DNA of 64,000 bases from Spartinivicinus marinus (lineage in GTDB: Bacteria; Pseudomonadota; Gammaproteobacteria; Pseudomonadales; Zooshikellaceae), in contig NZ_JAPJZK010000001.1 in NCBI RefSeq assembly GCF_026309355.1, forward strand, positions 6,096,501-6,160,500. Direction: 5' to 3'. The translations under genes were made by a program, and so were the position numbers. Each line of letters opens with the position of its first letter. The first letter of the stretch is position 1. The notes under the pieces were generated by a model. That model had not been told where the DNA came from. It was given only the letters and a program-made list of their open reading frames with translations, and made no database searches. This document shows positions 63,873-64,000 of this stretch, in pieces.

Positions 63873-64000
63873 ATTATCTCCGTGCTTTAGCTAGGAAGTG
63901 AATAGCCAATATAAACAATTCTCAATTGTGACTGATTATAAATCAAACTACTTTGTACAGCCATTCAAAAATAAAGCAAAACTATAGGGATAAATACCTA
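63873..64000. other. window edge, upstream of the RTX operon
   Basis: AT-rich sequence that should carry the promoter of the two-gene RTX operon; no clear element could be assigned, and the next gene is outside the window. Confidence 0.4.

Noticed and set aside
1-64000. rRNA and tRNA genes
   Set aside because: No conserved rRNA segments or cloverleaf with TTCRANNC T-loop were recognised by eye; small RNAs cannot be excluded without a search.

Overview
The window reads as the chromosome of a low-GC marine gammaproteobacterium of the Oceanospirillales type; Zooshikella or Spartinivicinus-like is my guess from the protein mix, not a test. Support comes from the large 1600-residue NAD-glutamate dehydrogenase, DUF2835, AvtA, the MoxR-Bat operon, HflKC and NhaA, plus an expansion of stand-alone SBP_bac_3 periplasmic binding proteins. 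No rRNA, tRNA or CRISPR was recognised.

Layout. 0-3.2 kb: a histidine phosphatase and two GT4 glycosyltransferases on the minus strand. 3.5-9.4 kb: an ABC exporter-like protein with degraded ATPase motifs, a large exported protein of unknown function and a protein weakly resembling phosphotransferases. 9.5-18 kb: a solute-binding protein, a Bcr/CflA-type MFS pump divergent from a LysR regulator, then a minus-strand run of three solute-binding proteins and a methyl-accepting chemotaxis protein with no permease. 19-21.6 kb: RimK-like ligase fused to a TrkA-C domain, followed by an MscS channel. 21.6-27 kb: an AT-rich accessory stretch with a broken RNA ligase, membrane proteins, an IS200/IS605 element that has split a gene, and a NADAR protein. 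27-32 kb: gdhB. 32.6-39.7 kb: moxR, DUF58, DUF4381, two VWA proteins and BatD in one tight operon. 39.8-49.6 kb: solute-binding protein, AvtA, small unknowns, TrhA, NhaA, an HflK/HflC pair, a fatty-acid desaturase and a decayed solute-binding protein gene. 49.7-52 kb: a compact redox cluster (thioredoxin-like remnant, exported protein, CPGC redoxin, four-cysteine MarR regulator) behind a promoter overlapped by a palindrome. 52.3-54.3 kb: an M3 oligopeptidase lipoprotein. 55.3-63.9 kb: a giant RTX protein and a small upstream partner.

Points of most interest. The redox/MarR cluster has its own candidate operator. The RTX giant carries a FrpC-like Asp-Pro self-processing module, six 99-bp tandem repeats and five RTX blocks. 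The IS200/IS605 insertion point can be reconstructed to the base. A family of palindromic intergenic repeats recurs at least six times. The ABC protein has lost its Walker B, glutamate and histidine-switch residues.

All family calls are by eye from motifs; none was confirmed by a database search.
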